A DNA stretch of 64,000 nt from positions 1 to 64,000 of the forward strand of contig CAMCBW010000028.1 of assembly GCA_945873105.1 (NCBI GenBank), in the 5' to 3' direction. Within the stretch, counting starts at the first letter, position 1. Each line of letters begins with the position of its first letter. Both the position numbers and the translations under genes were made by a program. The notes beneath the pieces were generated by a model. It saw only the letters and a program-made list of their open reading frames with translations, was not told the origin of the DNA and ran no database searches. The stretch comes from Tangfeifania diversioriginum (GTDB taxonomy: Bacteria > Bacteroidota > Bacteroidia > Bacteroidales > Prolixibacteraceae). Below are positions 53,555-63,327 of the stretch, in pieces.

Positions 53555-56233
53555 TTAATAAGGGTTGTTGTCGTAGAAACTGTCTCGTTTACTTAATTTT
53601 AGATCTTGTAACATTGCAGCTGTTGCTCGGATAGTGAAACTGTAACTCTGGCGATAGCCAAATGGGACCAGATTAAGCGACATCTGAAAGCAATGCATAT
53701 CCCTGAATACATTAAATTGAGTAAATGATACTTCCATCTTTTGAATGTCCAAACCTGAGGAGAATCCTATCTTCCAGCCTTTTGTCAAACTAATATTCCC
53801 GTTAAAATCCAAGGTTTGATTGATGATCGGATCTTGTTCCGGATTTGGGCGTGAATATCTTAAACTGTAATTAAACTGAAAGTCCCAGGGAAGAGTAAAA
53901 TCAGCATATTCAGGTATCTCAGGGTAATTTTTCCGAGCGTTGTCAATTATCTTTTGCTCTTCAGTTTTTTCCAGAGGTTTTCCATCCTTGTCAGCTTTTG
54001 CTTTATCTTTTTCTTCCTGAGACTTGGACTGAAACCCATATCCAAAGGAGAGGTTCGCACTGGTCAAACGGGCAATCTTTTTTGATCTTTCAAATTCAAA
54101 AACATTGACAAGGTGACCGTTCTCAAAAGCATAAGGATCCATAATTGCTCCAATGTTGATATCTACATCAGCGACCTTCGTCCTGGCCGAAATGTTGAAG
54201 TTGGAAAGATTAAGCGAATCTGCTGCGAGATTGTAGGAAGTGGCAAATGAGAGCTGATCCAGAAGCTTTACTTTTTTGTATTTTTCTTTCGAAATAGTAT
54301 CATTGCTATTTAAAACTTTCATTTCCAGTGTGTTTCCAAGGTTGAAACCAATGGATCCCGATCTTCCAGAACCAGCAGTTCCAAATATTGCTCCTTCATG
54401 GTAAGGGTATCTAAGTGACACAGGATTTCCCTGCTCGTCAAAATACTCAATATCCCCATACATTCCGTAACGGCCATTGCTGAAATCAGGTTGCATGCTG
54501 AAACTAAGATTGGGTGTCATAACATGCCTGATCCCCTTGATATTTGATTTTGGATTCAGTGGAACAAAGTCACCATAGATTTTAGTAGAAGCACCAACAC
54601 TGATTGAGTAATCAAAATCACGTGTAAAACCATAAATTGTATCGGAAACCACCACCATTTTTTTGACCTGATCGTACTCCTTTCTGATCTGGCTGGTATA
54701 CCATCGTTCATTGTAATTGAAGGATGGACTAACAGTAATAAATTTGAGGGCTTTGAATGAGGTGCTCACTGGAATACTGTGTTTAACACCGCTTTGCCAG
54801 TCTTGCGCCAGATTGCTGTGAAATAGTTGATACTCTTTTGTATTGATGGAATTCTGCATATCAAAACTATAGCTCATCCCTATTTTTTGGTACCATTTCT
54901 CCGGTCCTGATGCGTTTTTCAGTTTAAAAGGATAGAGCCTGTTCACATTAAAAGTCATTTGGGGCATCGTAAGACTTATGGTCGTGTCCCTGCTGTTCTG
55001 GGAATGGCGCAAGTTTGCGGACATGGTAAAGGGGGTGTTTTCCCATCTTTTTGTGTATGAAACACTTGATTGCTTGGTATTGGTCAGGTAATTCTGAGTT
55101 GTGTAGGCGTTGTTCTGATCGTATTCGCTGGAGGAGAAGTTTACACTTGCACTGAACGTTTGATTTGGGCTGGCTTTGGAGTCCATGGTATGGTTCCAGG
55201 TTACTGCAAAATCATTCTGAATTTTGTAATCGGGCAAACCTTTGTCTCCAAAGACATTCTTAAAAAAATTGATGTCAAATCCTCCGCTAAATTTGTATCG
55301 CAGCCGATAATTGTTGTGCATTTTTATTCCCCGCGACCCTTTGGAGTAAATATCTGCCCTGAGCGCCACATCAAAATAGTCATTCGCAGCCCAGTAATAT
55401 CCCATGTCACGCAGGAAAAAACCCCTGTTTATCTCATCACCATAGGTGGGCATCAGAAATCCGGAAGAATATTTGGGGGAATTTGGGAAGAACCCGAAGG
55501 GTAAGAACAAGAAATAGATGGGCATATCTTCCACAACCAAATAGGCTGGTCCCGTGACAATTTTTTTATTCGAAAGGACCTTGGCTTTTGTCATTTGCAG
55601 ATAGAAATGAGGATGTTCCGCGTCGCAGGTTGTGTACTTGCCATCTTTCAAATTGTAGGTTGAGTCGTTCATCAGTTTTGTTCTGCCGCTGTGGATGAAA
55701 CCACCCTCCTGTTCGGTTACTACTCCATAAACAATCCCCTTCTTTGTTAAGAAGTTGTACCTAATTTCATCTGCTTCAAATTCCTGGTCCCCTTGCTTGA
55801 ATACCGGTTTTCCTACAATGGTTCCGGTTGAGTCGGGCATTCCGGTAGCATGAATGAGGTTGCTGTCCTTGTTTAATTCAATATAATCAGCCGTAAGATC
55901 AATATCCTTGTACTTCACCTTGGCATTTTTATACATGTAGATTTTATTGGCACTGTTGTGAAAGAGAATTTTACCATCTGCTGTATAGGTCACTTCAGCA
56001 TCAAAATCGTCATTACTTTGCGGAATATTCAGCGAGTCCAAAGCCAGTGAGTCCTTTTTTGATGCTAATAAAGAATCTCTTACAGATTTAATGGGCTGTT
56101 CTGTTGAAAAAAGAGGAGTTTTTGTCTGGCCCTTTAATTCCCTCCTGTCAGGAACCGTTTCTTGGGCAGACAGATAGTTATGGCCAACAAGAATCAGTAT
56201 AAATAAATATATTATTACTCGTAAAGATCTCAA
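53555..56233 (-). CDS. lptD: LPS-assembly protein LptD (Bacteroidetes type)
   Basis: About 892 residues from a TTG start: signal RVIIYLFILILVGHNYLSA, then an OstA-like beta-jellyroll (DAEVTYTADGKILFHNSANK, ADYIELNKDSNLIHATG, EADEIRYNFLTKKGIVYGVV) and a large barrel with LVVEDMPIYFLFLPFGFFPN, RGIKMHNNYRLRYKFSGGFD and many aromatic strands. LptD inserts lipopolysaccharide into the outer membrane. The frame is open to an ATG at 56314, but the -7 box at 56289-56296 puts the transcript start near 56282, so the protein must start later; TTG at 56233 is my choice, without an ATG available. Confidence 0.87.
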   Translation of the reverse strand: MRSLRVIIYLFILILVGHNYLSAQETVPDRRELKGQTKTPLFSTEQPIKSVRDSLLASKKDSLALDSLNIPQSNDDFDAEVTYTADGKILFHNSANKIYMYKNAKVKYKDIDLTADYIELNKDSNLIHATGMPDSTGTIVGKPVFKQGDQEFEADEIRYNFLTKKGIVYGVVTEQEGGFIHSGRTKLMNDSTYNLKDGKYTTCDAEHPHFYLQMTKAKVLSNKKIVTGPAYLVVEDMPIYFLFLPFGFFPNSPKYSSGFLMPTYGDEINRGFFLRDMGYYWAANDYFDVALRADIYSKGSRGIKMHNNYRLRYKFSGGFDINFFKNVFGDKGLPDYKIQNDFAVTWNHTMDSKASPNQTFSASVNFSSSEYDQNNAYTTQNYLTNTKQSSVSYTKRWENTPFTMSANLRHSQNSRDTTISLTMPQMTFNVNRLYPFKLKNASGPEKWYQKIGMSYSFDMQNSINTKEYQLFHSNLAQDWQSGVKHSIPVSTSFKALKFITVSPSFNYNERWYTSQIRKEYDQVKKMVVVSDTIYGFTRDFDYSISVGASTKIYGDFVPLNPKSNIKGIRHVMTPNLSFSMQPDFSNGRYGMYGDIEYFDEQGNPVSLRYPYHEGAIFGTAGSGRSGSIGFNLGNTLEMKVLNSNDTISKEKYKKVKLLDQLSFATSYNLAADSLNLSNFNISARTKVADVDINIGAIMDPYAFENGHLVNVFEFERSKKIARLTSANLSFGYGFQSKSQEEKDKAKADKDGKPLEKTEEQKIIDNARKNYPEIPEYADFTLPWDFQFNYSLRYSRPNPEQDPIINQTLDFNGNISLTKGWKIGFSSGLDIQKMEVSFTQFNVFRDMHCFQMSLNLVPFGYRQSYSFTIRATAAMLQDLKLSKRDSFYDNNPY

Positions 56234-56288
56234 ATCAATATAGTTAGACAGTTTATAAATACCAATTCTGTTAAACCAGTCTGTTTCG

Positions 56289-56296
56289 CAAAAGTA
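56289..56296 (-). promoter_or_regulatory. -7 promoter element for lptD
   Basis: TACTTTTG on the minus strand matches TAnnTTTG; 48 bases from the opposing amidase element. Confidence 0.55.
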
Positions 56297-56345
56297 AAAA
56301 ATCCTACCGGACAAAAAGGGTACACTGATAAATAATTTAATCTTC

Positions 56346-56353
56346 TATTTTTG
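56346..56353 (+). promoter_or_regulatory. -7 promoter element for the amidase gene
   Basis: TATTTTTG matches TAnnTTTG, 20 bases before the ATG at 56374. Confidence 0.5.
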
Positions 56354-56373
56354 TATAGGTTTACATTCAAACT

Positions 56374-57639
56374 ATGTGGCAAGTTTCTAATATAATATGG
56401 TCTCACAGCAATGGAAAGGGATGGATACAATTTTTCATTCTTGGCTGGGTATTGTTGTTTGCCTTTCATACTACAAATGCACAGAAAAATAGTGGATTGG
56501 TAAAAACAGTTGTTATTGATGCCGGACATGGAGGTAAAGATCCAGGCTCCGTAGTTGGACGTGCCAAGGAGAAACATATTGTGCTTGACATTGCACTGAA
56601 AGTTGGCAGACGTATCAAGGAATCCCAAAAAAATATCAAAGTTGTATATATCAGGGATGGAGACTATTTTGTTCCATTGATGGATCGGGCGCAAATTGCC
56701 AACAAGGTAAAAGCAGACCTTTTCATCTCTATTCACGCCAATTATTGCAGCAATCCGGCCATATTCGGGACTGAAACATATGTTTTAGGATTACACAGAA
56801 CTGAAGATAATCTCAATGTCGCTAAGAAGGAGAACAGCGTTATCCTGTTGGAGGAGGATTATACCAGTCGCTATGAGGGCTTTAATCCTAATTTGTCCGA
56901 ATCATACATCATGTTTGAATTAATACAGGACAACTATTTGGATCAAAGTCTTCGATTTGCATCCACTTTGCAAACAAATTTTAAGAAACTGGCACAGCGT
57001 TATGACCGTGATGTAAGACAAGCTGGTTTTTTGGTATTGAGAGAAACCTCAATGCCTAGTGTACTGGTCGAGGTTGGATATTTAAGCAACAAAAAGGAGA
57101 ACAGTTTTCTAATGACAGATCAGGGCAGAAGTGAAATCTCTTATGCCATTTATGGCTCTATTTTTGATTATTTGAATTTAGATAATTCAAAGGATAACAA
57201 GGAGTTTTTTAGTGATGAGCGTAAGTTAGCCGTTCCTCAAGTTCAGGAAATACCATCAGCAAGCAAATCACCTTCGAAAATCGGTACCGTCGAAACTGTG
57301 ATAAAAGGAAGTAAAAATTTTGAGGCAAATGTCATCGATCAACCAAAGGTTCAAACTGCAACCAAGCAAAAAGTGGCCGCCAACAAGACCACCTATGCTA
57401 TTCAATTGGGTGTATTTAACCATAAAGTTGGAATTAATTCCAAATATTTTAAAGGTATTACTCCAATAAAGGAGATCTCATTTGATGGAAAATTTAAGTA
57501 TTTCTGCAGTGAATCCAATACTTTTCAGGCAACAAAGTCTGACTATGCAAAAGTAGTTCGTATGTTTCCTGACGCTTTTATTGTTTCGATTCAGAACAAC
57601 CAAACCAAAATGGTTTGGAAAAATGGTGGTTCAAAATGA
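56374..57639 (+). CDS. N-acetylmuramoyl-L-alanine amidase (Amidase_3) with SPOR-like tail
   Basis: A 421-residue exported cell-wall hydrolase. The signal (FFILGWVLLFAFHTTNAQ) is followed by the zinc amidase: KTVVIDAGHGGKDPGSVVGR (zinc His), LFISIHANYC (zinc His) and PSVLVEVGYLSNKKE (catalytic Glu). A linker leads to a C-terminal SPOR-like module (TTYAIQLGVFNHKVG ... PDAFIVSIQNNQ) that would direct it to denuded septal peptidoglycan. It precedes the MCE gene by 124 bases that hold a separate promoter. Confidence 0.92.
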   Translation: MWQVSNIIWSHSNGKGWIQFFILGWVLLFAFHTTNAQKNSGLVKTVVIDAGHGGKDPGSVVGRAKEKHIVLDIALKVGRRIKESQKNIKVVYIRDGDYFVPLMDRAQIANKVKADLFISIHANYCSNPAIFGTETYVLGLHRTEDNLNVAKKENSVILLEEDYTSRYEGFNPNLSESYIMFELIQDNYLDQSLRFASTLQTNFKKLAQRYDRDVRQAGFLVLRETSMPSVLVEVGYLSNKKENSFLMTDQGRSEISYAIYGSIFDYLNLDNSKDNKEFFSDERKLAVPQVQEIPSASKSPSKIGTVETVIKGSKNFEANVIDQPKVQTATKQKVAANKTTYAIQLGVFNHKVGINSKYFKGITPIKEISFDGKFKYFCSESNTFQATKSDYAKVVRMFPDAFIVSIQNNQTKMVWKNGGSK

Positions 57640-57680
57640 ACTTCAGTTTAAAGGAATGATAATTTAATACAAATCCTATT

Positions 57681-57688
57681 TACCTTTG
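57681..57688 (+). promoter_or_regulatory. -7 promoter element for the MCE gene
   Basis: TACCTTTG matches TAnnTTTG, 75 bases before the GTG start. Confidence 0.5.
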
Positions 57689-57763
57689 TGAACATTTTAA
57701 TTATCTGTCCGTACACAAAGAATCTTCACGGAGATGTTAAAGTTTACTATTAATTAAAAAGCT

Positions 57764-59023
57764 GTGAAAATTTCAAAAACTTCTAAAATTGGTATTGTAG
57801 TGGCTATTGGCTTTACAGTGTTGGTTTGGGGAATCAACTTTTTGAAAGGACGGGACATTTTCAGAACGGAGAAAGTCTATGTAGCACGCTATAAGAATGT
57901 TGGAGGTCTTGAAGCCTCTACTGTCGTTCAGCTGAATGGATTGAAGATCGGATATGTTAGGGAGATCTACTTTGCAGAGGACATGTCAGGCGATCTTATC
58001 GTAAAAATTGCTGTCTTTAATAAGTTTCCCTTACCCATTGGAACAACAGCAGAGATTGCCAACAGTGATTTGCTCGGATCTAAAATTGTAAATTTAAATT
58101 TGGGAAAGTCAGCTGAATTTTACCAGCACAACGATACCATTAAGACGAAAATTGAGTCTGATCTGATGAGTCAGGTTACTGAGCAAATTGCACCAATCAA
58201 GGCAAAGGCAGAACGCTTGATCGTTTCACTTGATTCGATTGTTTCGGGAGTGGCTCTCATGCTAAATAGTGAATCCCGGAGGAATATCAACAAGAGCATT
58301 GAGCAGATTAGTATGACCATGGAGAATCTTGAACAGATTTCAAAGGATCTGGGTACCGTGGTTAGTAGCCAAAAAGCAAATCTTTCCTCCACAATAATTA
58401 ATTTTAAAGATTTGGCAGAAAATCTCAACAATGATTCAAAAGCGTTGGGTATTATTCTTGGAAATTTTTCAATGATTAGTGATTCCATTAATCCCTCAGA
58501 ATTAAAATCAACCCTGACACATCTAAATAGATCAGTATCCGGTCTGGAGACCATTGTTTCCAATATCAATAGCTCCAATGGAACGTTAGGCCATCTGATG
58601 AACGATTCAATCCTTTACGAAAATCTGGCAGAGTCAAGTAATAACCTGAATCAATTGTTGGTTGACTTGAAAAGAAATCCACACCGCTACTTAAAAGTTT
58701 CGGCCATAGACTTTGGTCGCGAAGTTTATTTGGCACCTGCTGCCTCCTATAAGATAGTTGAATCGATTGACTTTAAGGTTTTCTTGTTTAGTTCAACAGT
58801 GCAATTACCACTTGAATCTTCTGTATTCCAAGGAATTAAAGATGTGTCTGAAGTGATCGATGGTTCCAAATATTTATATTTTGCCGGGGAGGATAAATCG
58901 TATGACAAAATTAGAATGATTCTAAATAAAGTGCAACTCTCTTTTCCTCAGGCCTCTTTACAGGCATATGAGAACAAAGAAGAAATTTCACTAAAAAAAG
59001 CACTAAAAATTTGTTCAAAGTAA
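57764..59023 (+). CDS. MCE/MlaD-family lipid transport protein
   Basis: A 419-residue protein starting at GTG with a membrane helix (IGIVVAIGFTVLVWGINFLK) and an MCE domain: VARYKNVGGLEASTVVQLNG and GYVREIYFAEDMSGDLIVKI, then PLPIGTTAEIANSDLLGSKI. A long helical region follows (about residues 140-300) with hydrophobic heptads, as in MlaD-like phospholipid carriers. Partner permease and ATPase (MlaE/MlaF) are not adjacent. A possible hairpin terminator follows. Confidence 0.9.
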   Translation: MKISKTSKIGIVVAIGFTVLVWGINFLKGRDIFRTEKVYVARYKNVGGLEASTVVQLNGLKIGYVREIYFAEDMSGDLIVKIAVFNKFPLPIGTTAEIANSDLLGSKIVNLNLGKSAEFYQHNDTIKTKIESDLMSQVTEQIAPIKAKAERLIVSLDSIVSGVALMLNSESRRNINKSIEQISMTMENLEQISKDLGTVVSSQKANLSSTIINFKDLAENLNNDSKALGIILGNFSMISDSINPSELKSTLTHLNRSVSGLETIVSNINSSNGTLGHLMNDSILYENLAESSNNLNQLLVDLKRNPHRYLKVSAIDFGREVYLAPAASYKIVESIDFKVFLFSSTVQLPLESSVFQGIKDVSEVIDGSKYLYFAGEDKSYDKIRMILNKVQLSFPQASLQAYENKEEISLKKALKICSK

Positions 59024-59349
59024 TTTTGGATTAATCTTTTTTAGCTAATTTAACCCAACGAAAAAAGATTGATTTTTAAAATAAATTGTCATCCGGCAAA
59101 TTATTAAACATCAAAAATTTTAAGGGTATCGGCTTATATGAAGTATCATTGTATCAGTATTTTGGCTCTGCATATTTTATATTAGCCTGATTTGCAATTG
59201 TTTATGTTTTTTTTAATTATTATTTAACTGATTTATACAATATTAGATGATGAACATCAATGCACTTTTATATCAAGCGTAATCTGATCCAATTTTGAAA
59301 TTTTTCATTGACTATTTTTTTAGTTTCACCTTTTTTTACCAAAACCTAA
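59024..59349. other. AT-rich intergenic region upstream of dnaA
   Basis: A 326-base gap. It begins with an inverted repeat (AATCTTTTTT 59033-59042, AAAAAAGATT 59061-59070) that could end the MCE transcript. A loose promoter-like TAGTTTCA lies before dnaA. I see no TTATCCACA boxes on either strand, so no origin is claimed here. Confidence 0.5.
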
Positions 59350-60780
59350 ATGGAGAAAGATCACGCAATAATTTGGGAAAATTGTCTCAGGATCATCAAG
59401 GACAATGTTCCCGGCATAAGTTACAGAACCTGGTTCGAACCAATTGTTCCATTAAAATTGGAGAATAATATTCTGACGATTCAGGTGCCCAGTCCTTTTT
59501 TTTACGAATATCTTGAAGAACAATATATTGACATTCTCAGAAAGACCCTTAGAAAAGAGTTAGGTACAGGTGCAAAACTTGAATACAATGTTGTTGTTGA
59601 CAACAATAATAGTATTAATAACAAGCCTTACACCATTAAATTACCCACCAATCAAAACAATAACGTAAAAAACAAGCCAGTTTCTGCGATTCTTCCTTCT
59701 GATGAAAGTGGTATTAGAAATCCGTTTGTTATTCCGGGAATTCAAAAAATACAGATCGATTCTCAACTAAAATCTGACAATACCTTCAATAACTTTATCG
59801 AAGGAGAATGCAACCGGTTGGCACGAAGTGCAGGTTATGCAGTAGCTCAAAAACCAGGTGGAACTGCATTTAATCCGCTCATGTTATATGGTAATTCTGG
59901 TCTGGGGAAAACCCATTTGGCCCAGGCAATCGGAATAGAGGTAAAGGAGAGATATCCTGATAAGATCGTCCTTTATGTGAATGCCAATAAGTTTTTCATT
60001 CAATTTTCTGAGGCCACCCGAAACAACTCCCGCAATGATTTTCTTCATTTCTACCAGATGATTGATGTTCTAATCATTGATGATGTTCAAGAATTTGCCG
60101 GAAAGGAAAAGACACAAGAGACCTTCTTTCACATTTTTAACCACCTTCATCAATCAGGGAAGCAACTTATACTTACCTCCGATAAATCCCCAATTGAATT
60201 AAAGGGAATGGAGCAAAGATTGTTATCGCGGTTCAAATGGGGCTTAACTGCAGATTTGCAAGTGCCGGATTTTCAGACAAGAATGAGTATTCTCCGGAAA
60301 AAAATTTACAAAGATGGAATTGTTATTTCTGATGAAGTATTAGAATATATTGCATCGCACATTACAAGCAACGTTCGTGAATTGGAGGGTGCACTCATAT
60401 CTCTTCTTGCACAGGCAACACTGAATAAGAAGGAGATAACTCTGGATCTGGCAATTAGAATGATTAACAAGTTGGTTAATAACACGAAGAGAGAGTTGAC
60501 CATTGATTATATTTCAAAAGTTGTTTCTGATTATTTTTGCATTCCGGTTGATTCCTTATCGGTTAAAACCCGTAAAAGAGAAATTGTCCAGGCAAGACAA
60601 ATTGCCATGTATTTTTCTAAAAATCTGACTCAATCATCACTGGCTTCCATTGGTTCGCAAATTGGTGGAAAGGATCATGCAACTGTGCTTCATGCCTGCA
60701 GGACGGTGACCAACTTGAAGGAGATTGATAAAAATTTCAGATTGAGCATTGACGAGATAGAAAATAAATTGAAAATGTAA
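59350..60780 (+). CDS. dnaA: Chromosomal replication initiator DnaA
   Basis: A 476-residue AAA+ initiator. Domain I (IWENCLRIIKDNVPGISYRT), a short linker, domain III with Walker A YGNSGLGKTHLAQAIG, Walker B DVLIIDDVQEFAGKE, sensor motifs QLILTSDKSPIELKG and SRFKWG, then domain IV with the box-binding QIGGKDHATVLHACRTV. It melts the origin. It is bounded by a terminator, so it is not in the dnaA-dnaN arrangement. Confidence 0.97.
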   Translation: MEKDHAIIWENCLRIIKDNVPGISYRTWFEPIVPLKLENNILTIQVPSPFFYEYLEEQYIDILRKTLRKELGTGAKLEYNVVVDNNNSINNKPYTIKLPTNQNNNVKNKPVSAILPSDESGIRNPFVIPGIQKIQIDSQLKSDNTFNNFIEGECNRLARSAGYAVAQKPGGTAFNPLMLYGNSGLGKTHLAQAIGIEVKERYPDKIVLYVNANKFFIQFSEATRNNSRNDFLHFYQMIDVLIIDDVQEFAGKEKTQETFFHIFNHLHQSGKQLILTSDKSPIELKGMEQRLLSRFKWGLTADLQVPDFQTRMSILRKKIYKDGIVISDEVLEYIASHITSNVRELEGALISLLAQATLNKKEITLDLAIRMINKLVNNTKRELTIDYISKVVSDYFCIPVDSLSVKTRKREIVQARQIAMYFSKNLTQSSLASIGSQIGGKDHATVLHACRTVTNLKEIDKNFRLSIDEIENKLKM

Positions 60781-60786
60781 TTTTCG

Positions 60787-60819
60787 AAAAAAGCAGACTG
60801 AGAGGTTTGCTTTTTTTTT
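60787..60819 (+). terminator. Terminator after dnaA
   Basis: AAGCAGAC (60791-60798) and GTTTGCTT (60805-60812), one G-U pair, followed by a T run of about 9. Confidence 0.85.
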
Positions 60820-60848
60820 AGCAGTATTGTGGGTCAAAAAATAGTCTG

Positions 60849-61457
60849 ATGGTTGCTGTTGATACCTATCTTACCATTGCTCATCCTTCCGAGGGTGTAT
60901 ACAAGGAAAAAGGAAGCAGGTTTATTGCTTTTGCATTTCCTGTTTCACAGGAGGATGAAATTAAAGAATTGCTTGCATCAATAAGAAAGGATCATTTCTC
61001 TGCCAGACATTGCTGCTACGCATGGAATCTTGGAGTTGAAAATGCAAGATTTCGGATGAATGATGACGGAGAACCTCAGGGAACCGCTGGTCGTCCTATT
61101 TATGGTCAAATTCAATCTTTTGGACTAACAAACATCATGGTTGTGGTGGTTCGGTATTTTGGTGGAACTCTGCTTGGTGTTGCTGGTTTGATAAGGGCTT
61201 ACAAGCAGGCAACGATTGAGGCTATTGCCAATGCTGAGATTGTCACCAGGATTGTTGAATTGAAAGTGGAAGTCGAGTTTGAATACCTGGCAATGAACAG
61301 TCTCATGCAATTAATCAAAGATGAGCAGTTGGAAATTATCACCTCCAGATTTGACCTGCAGTGTTCAGTAACAATCAGCGTCAGGTTGGCAAGGGTGAAT
61401 GAAATTTTCACCAGGATTACAAGCAAGGATGGTGTCCTGCAATGCAAGATTCTTTAG
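60849..61457 (+). CDS. yigZ: YigZ/IMPACT-family protein
   Basis: A 202-residue protein. The UPF0029/Impact N-terminal domain shows KEKGSRFIAFAFPVSQEDEI, ARHCCYAWNLG, NDDGEPQGTAGRPIYGQIQS and VVVRYFGGTLLGVAGLIRAY; a ferredoxin-like C-terminal domain follows. The family may bind nucleic acid or act in translation control; its biochemical role in bacteria is not settled. It starts a likely operon with pyrB-pyrI. Confidence 0.9.
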   Translation: MVAVDTYLTIAHPSEGVYKEKGSRFIAFAFPVSQEDEIKELLASIRKDHFSARHCCYAWNLGVENARFRMNDDGEPQGTAGRPIYGQIQSFGLTNIMVVVVRYFGGTLLGVAGLIRAYKQATIEAIANAEIVTRIVELKVEVEFEYLAMNSLMQLIKDEQLEIITSRFDLQCSVTISVRLARVNEIFTRITSKDGVLQCKIL

Positions 61458-61487
61458 ACTAATGTAAAACCAATTAACTTATAGAAT

Positions 61488-62399
61488 ATGAGCAAAAAGA
61501 ATTTGATCTCTATTACTGATTTTTCAAAGGAGGAGTATTTGAAGATCATGGAGCTCTCACGACAATTTGAGGAGCATCCCAACCAATCCTTGTTGAAAGG
61601 GAAAGTGGTCGCTACACTTTTTTTTGAACCATCCACCCGTACCAGACTCAGTTTTGAAACAGCTATAAACAGGCTTGGAGGGAAAATTATCGGGTTTTCT
61701 GATTCAAATTCATCCAGTGTTTCCAAAGGTGAAACTTTGCATGATACCATTAAGATGGTCAGTAATTATGCAGATTTGATTATCATGCGTCATCCACTGG
61801 AAGGTAGTGCCCGATATGCAGCTGAGATCGCTGATGTGCCGGTCATTAATGCCGGAGATGGAGCCAATCAACATCCGAGCCAAACGTTGCTTGACATGTA
61901 TTCCATAAAAAAAACCCAGGGTAGACTGGATGATATTAATCTATTTATGGTTGGTGACCTCAAATATGGCAGGACAGTGCATAGTTTGCTGATGGCTATG
62001 TCGCAATTTAAGAACCCAATTTTCAACTTTGTTGCACCACCAGAACTGGCCATGCCCGATGAATACAAACTCTTTCTTACCAATCAGGGCATTCGGTATT
62101 ATGAGCACCTGGAATTTAATGAGATTATTAACCAGGCCGACATCATTTACATGACACGTGTGCAGAAAGAAAGGTTCATTGATCCTGTTGAATATGAGAA
62201 GGTCAAAAATGTATATATACTTAAAAACGAAATGCTTGCTGGTACTAAGCCTACAGTAAGAATACTGCACCCACTCCCGAGGATCAATGAGATTCATACC
62301 AATGTAGACAGCAATCCTAAAGCCTACTATTTTACACAGGCAAGAAACGGTGTGTATACCCGTATGGCGATCATTTCTCATTTGTTAAATCTTCAATAA
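61488..62399 (+). CDS. pyrB: Aspartate carbamoyltransferase catalytic subunit
   Basis: A 303-residue enzyme forming carbamoyl-aspartate in pyrimidine synthesis. Carbamoyl-phosphate site [65 protein letters not shown] and [11 protein letters not shown]. Length fits the E. coli-type chain that pairs with PyrI. The pyrI gene follows by eight bases. Confidence 0.96.
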   Translation: MSKKNLISITDFSKEEYLKIMELSRQFEEHPNQSLLKGKVVATLFFEPSTRTRLSFETAINRLGGKIIGFSDSNSSSVSKGETLHDTIKMVSNYADLIIMRHPLEGSARYAAEIADVPVINAGDGANQHPSQTLLDMYSIKKTQGRLDDINLFMVGDLKYGRTVHSLLMAMSQFKNPIFNFVAPPELAMPDEYKLFLTNQGIRYYEHLEFNEIINQADIIYMTRVQKERFIDPVEYEKVKNVYILKNEMLAGTKPTVRILHPLPRINEIHTNVDSNPKAYYFTQARNGVYTRMAIISHLLNLQ

Positions 62400-62407
62400 T
62401 CTACCAC

Positions 62408-62860
62408 ATGGAAAAGCAATTAAACGTAAGTGCTATCAAGGATGGAACTGTAATTGACCATATACCAACCAGGGCCCTCTTTAAAGTCATTCAAATCTTG
62501 AGATTGGAAGAGTATGACAACATGGTGACTTTTGGGAACAACCTTGATAGTAAAGCCATGGGAACCAAGGCAATCATTAAGATTGCCAATCGATATTTTG
62601 AAGATGAAGAGGTCAATAAAATTTCACTGGTTGCACCAAATGCAAAGTTAAATACCATAAGAAATTATGAGGTAGTTGAGAAGAGGGTGGTTCAGATTCC
62701 TGAACAGGTTTATGGAATTGTTCGTTGCTTCAATCCCAAATGCATCACCAATGCCGAAAACGTAAGCACTAAATTTCAGATAATCAATGATAAACCGATT
62801 GAAATGAAATGTTACTACTGTGAAAAAATTACCTATGAGAACGAAATTAAAATCAAATAA
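62408..62860 (+). CDS. pyrI: Aspartate carbamoyltransferase regulatory subunit
   Basis: A 150-residue regulatory chain with an N-terminal nucleotide-binding part (VSAIKDGTVIDHIPTRALFK, KAIIKIANRYFEDEEVNKIS, ALVAPNA-type strand) and a C-terminal zinc domain with four cysteines (CFNPKC ... CYYC). It gives CTP/ATP feedback on PyrB; pyrG (CTP synthase) lies elsewhere in the window. Confidence 0.96.
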   Translation: MEKQLNVSAIKDGTVIDHIPTRALFKVIQILRLEEYDNMVTFGNNLDSKAMGTKAIIKIANRYFEDEEVNKISLVAPNAKLNTIRNYEVVEKRVVQIPEQVYGIVRCFNPKCITNAENVSTKFQIINDKPIEMKCYYCEKITYENEIKIK

Positions 62861-62868
62861 GCAACAAG

Positions 62869-63327
62869 ATGGAATCAGTATTCACTTCTATATTTACTAA
62901 ATTCGAAGCGCTTTTAAACCAAAACTATGAATTAGGGAAACTTTTGACAGAGACCACTCAACTATTGAAAAGGGAGGTTTCGCATTATGACTGGGTTGGC
63001 TTCTACCTTCTCGACCGCGATACCATGATGCTGGTACTTGGTCCCTATACAGGATCATCCACCGAACATACACACATTCCTGTTGGCAAGGGAATTTGCG
63101 GACAAGTAGCTTCCAGCAGTCAAACGATGGTAGTTCAGGACGTATCCCAGCAAGCCAACTACCTTTCATGCAGTATGGATGTTCAGAGTGAAATCGTTGT
63201 CCCTATCCTAAAAGATGGAAGCTTTGTTGCAGAAATAGACATTGATTCACATGCCTACTCACCATTTACAAAGGAAGATGAAGAATTTCTTGCAGCCATA
63301 GCCGAAAGACTGTCCGTATACTTTTAG
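62869..63327 (+). CDS. GAF-domain protein, free methionine-(R)-sulfoxide reductase-like
   Basis: A 152-residue single GAF domain. It shows HYDWVGFYLLDRDTMMLVLG, PVGKGICGQVASSSQTMVVQ, DVSQQANYLSCSMDVQSEIV and DIDSHAYSPFTKEDEEFLAA, matching fRMsr enzymes that reduce free Met-R-O. Two of the three family cysteines are kept, 24 residues apart (GICG and YLSC, equal to E. coli C94 and C118). The position of the third (C84) is His. It follows pyrI by eight bases and overlaps the next, opposing gene by four. Confidence 0.83.
   Translation: MESVFTSIFTKFEALLNQNYELGKLLTETTQLLKREVSHYDWVGFYLLDRDTMMLVLGPYTGSSTEHTHIPVGKGICGQVASSSQTMVVQDVSQQANYLSCSMDVQSEIVVPILKDGSFVAEIDIDSHAYSPFTKEDEEFLAAIAERLSVYF

Noticed and set aside
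53503-53555. Terminator between the HD gene and lptD
   Set aside because: Only a weak short stem is seen and there is no T run.
59024-59349. Replication origin next to dnaA
   Set aside because: The region is AT-rich but contains no TTATCCACA-type boxes on either strand that I can find.
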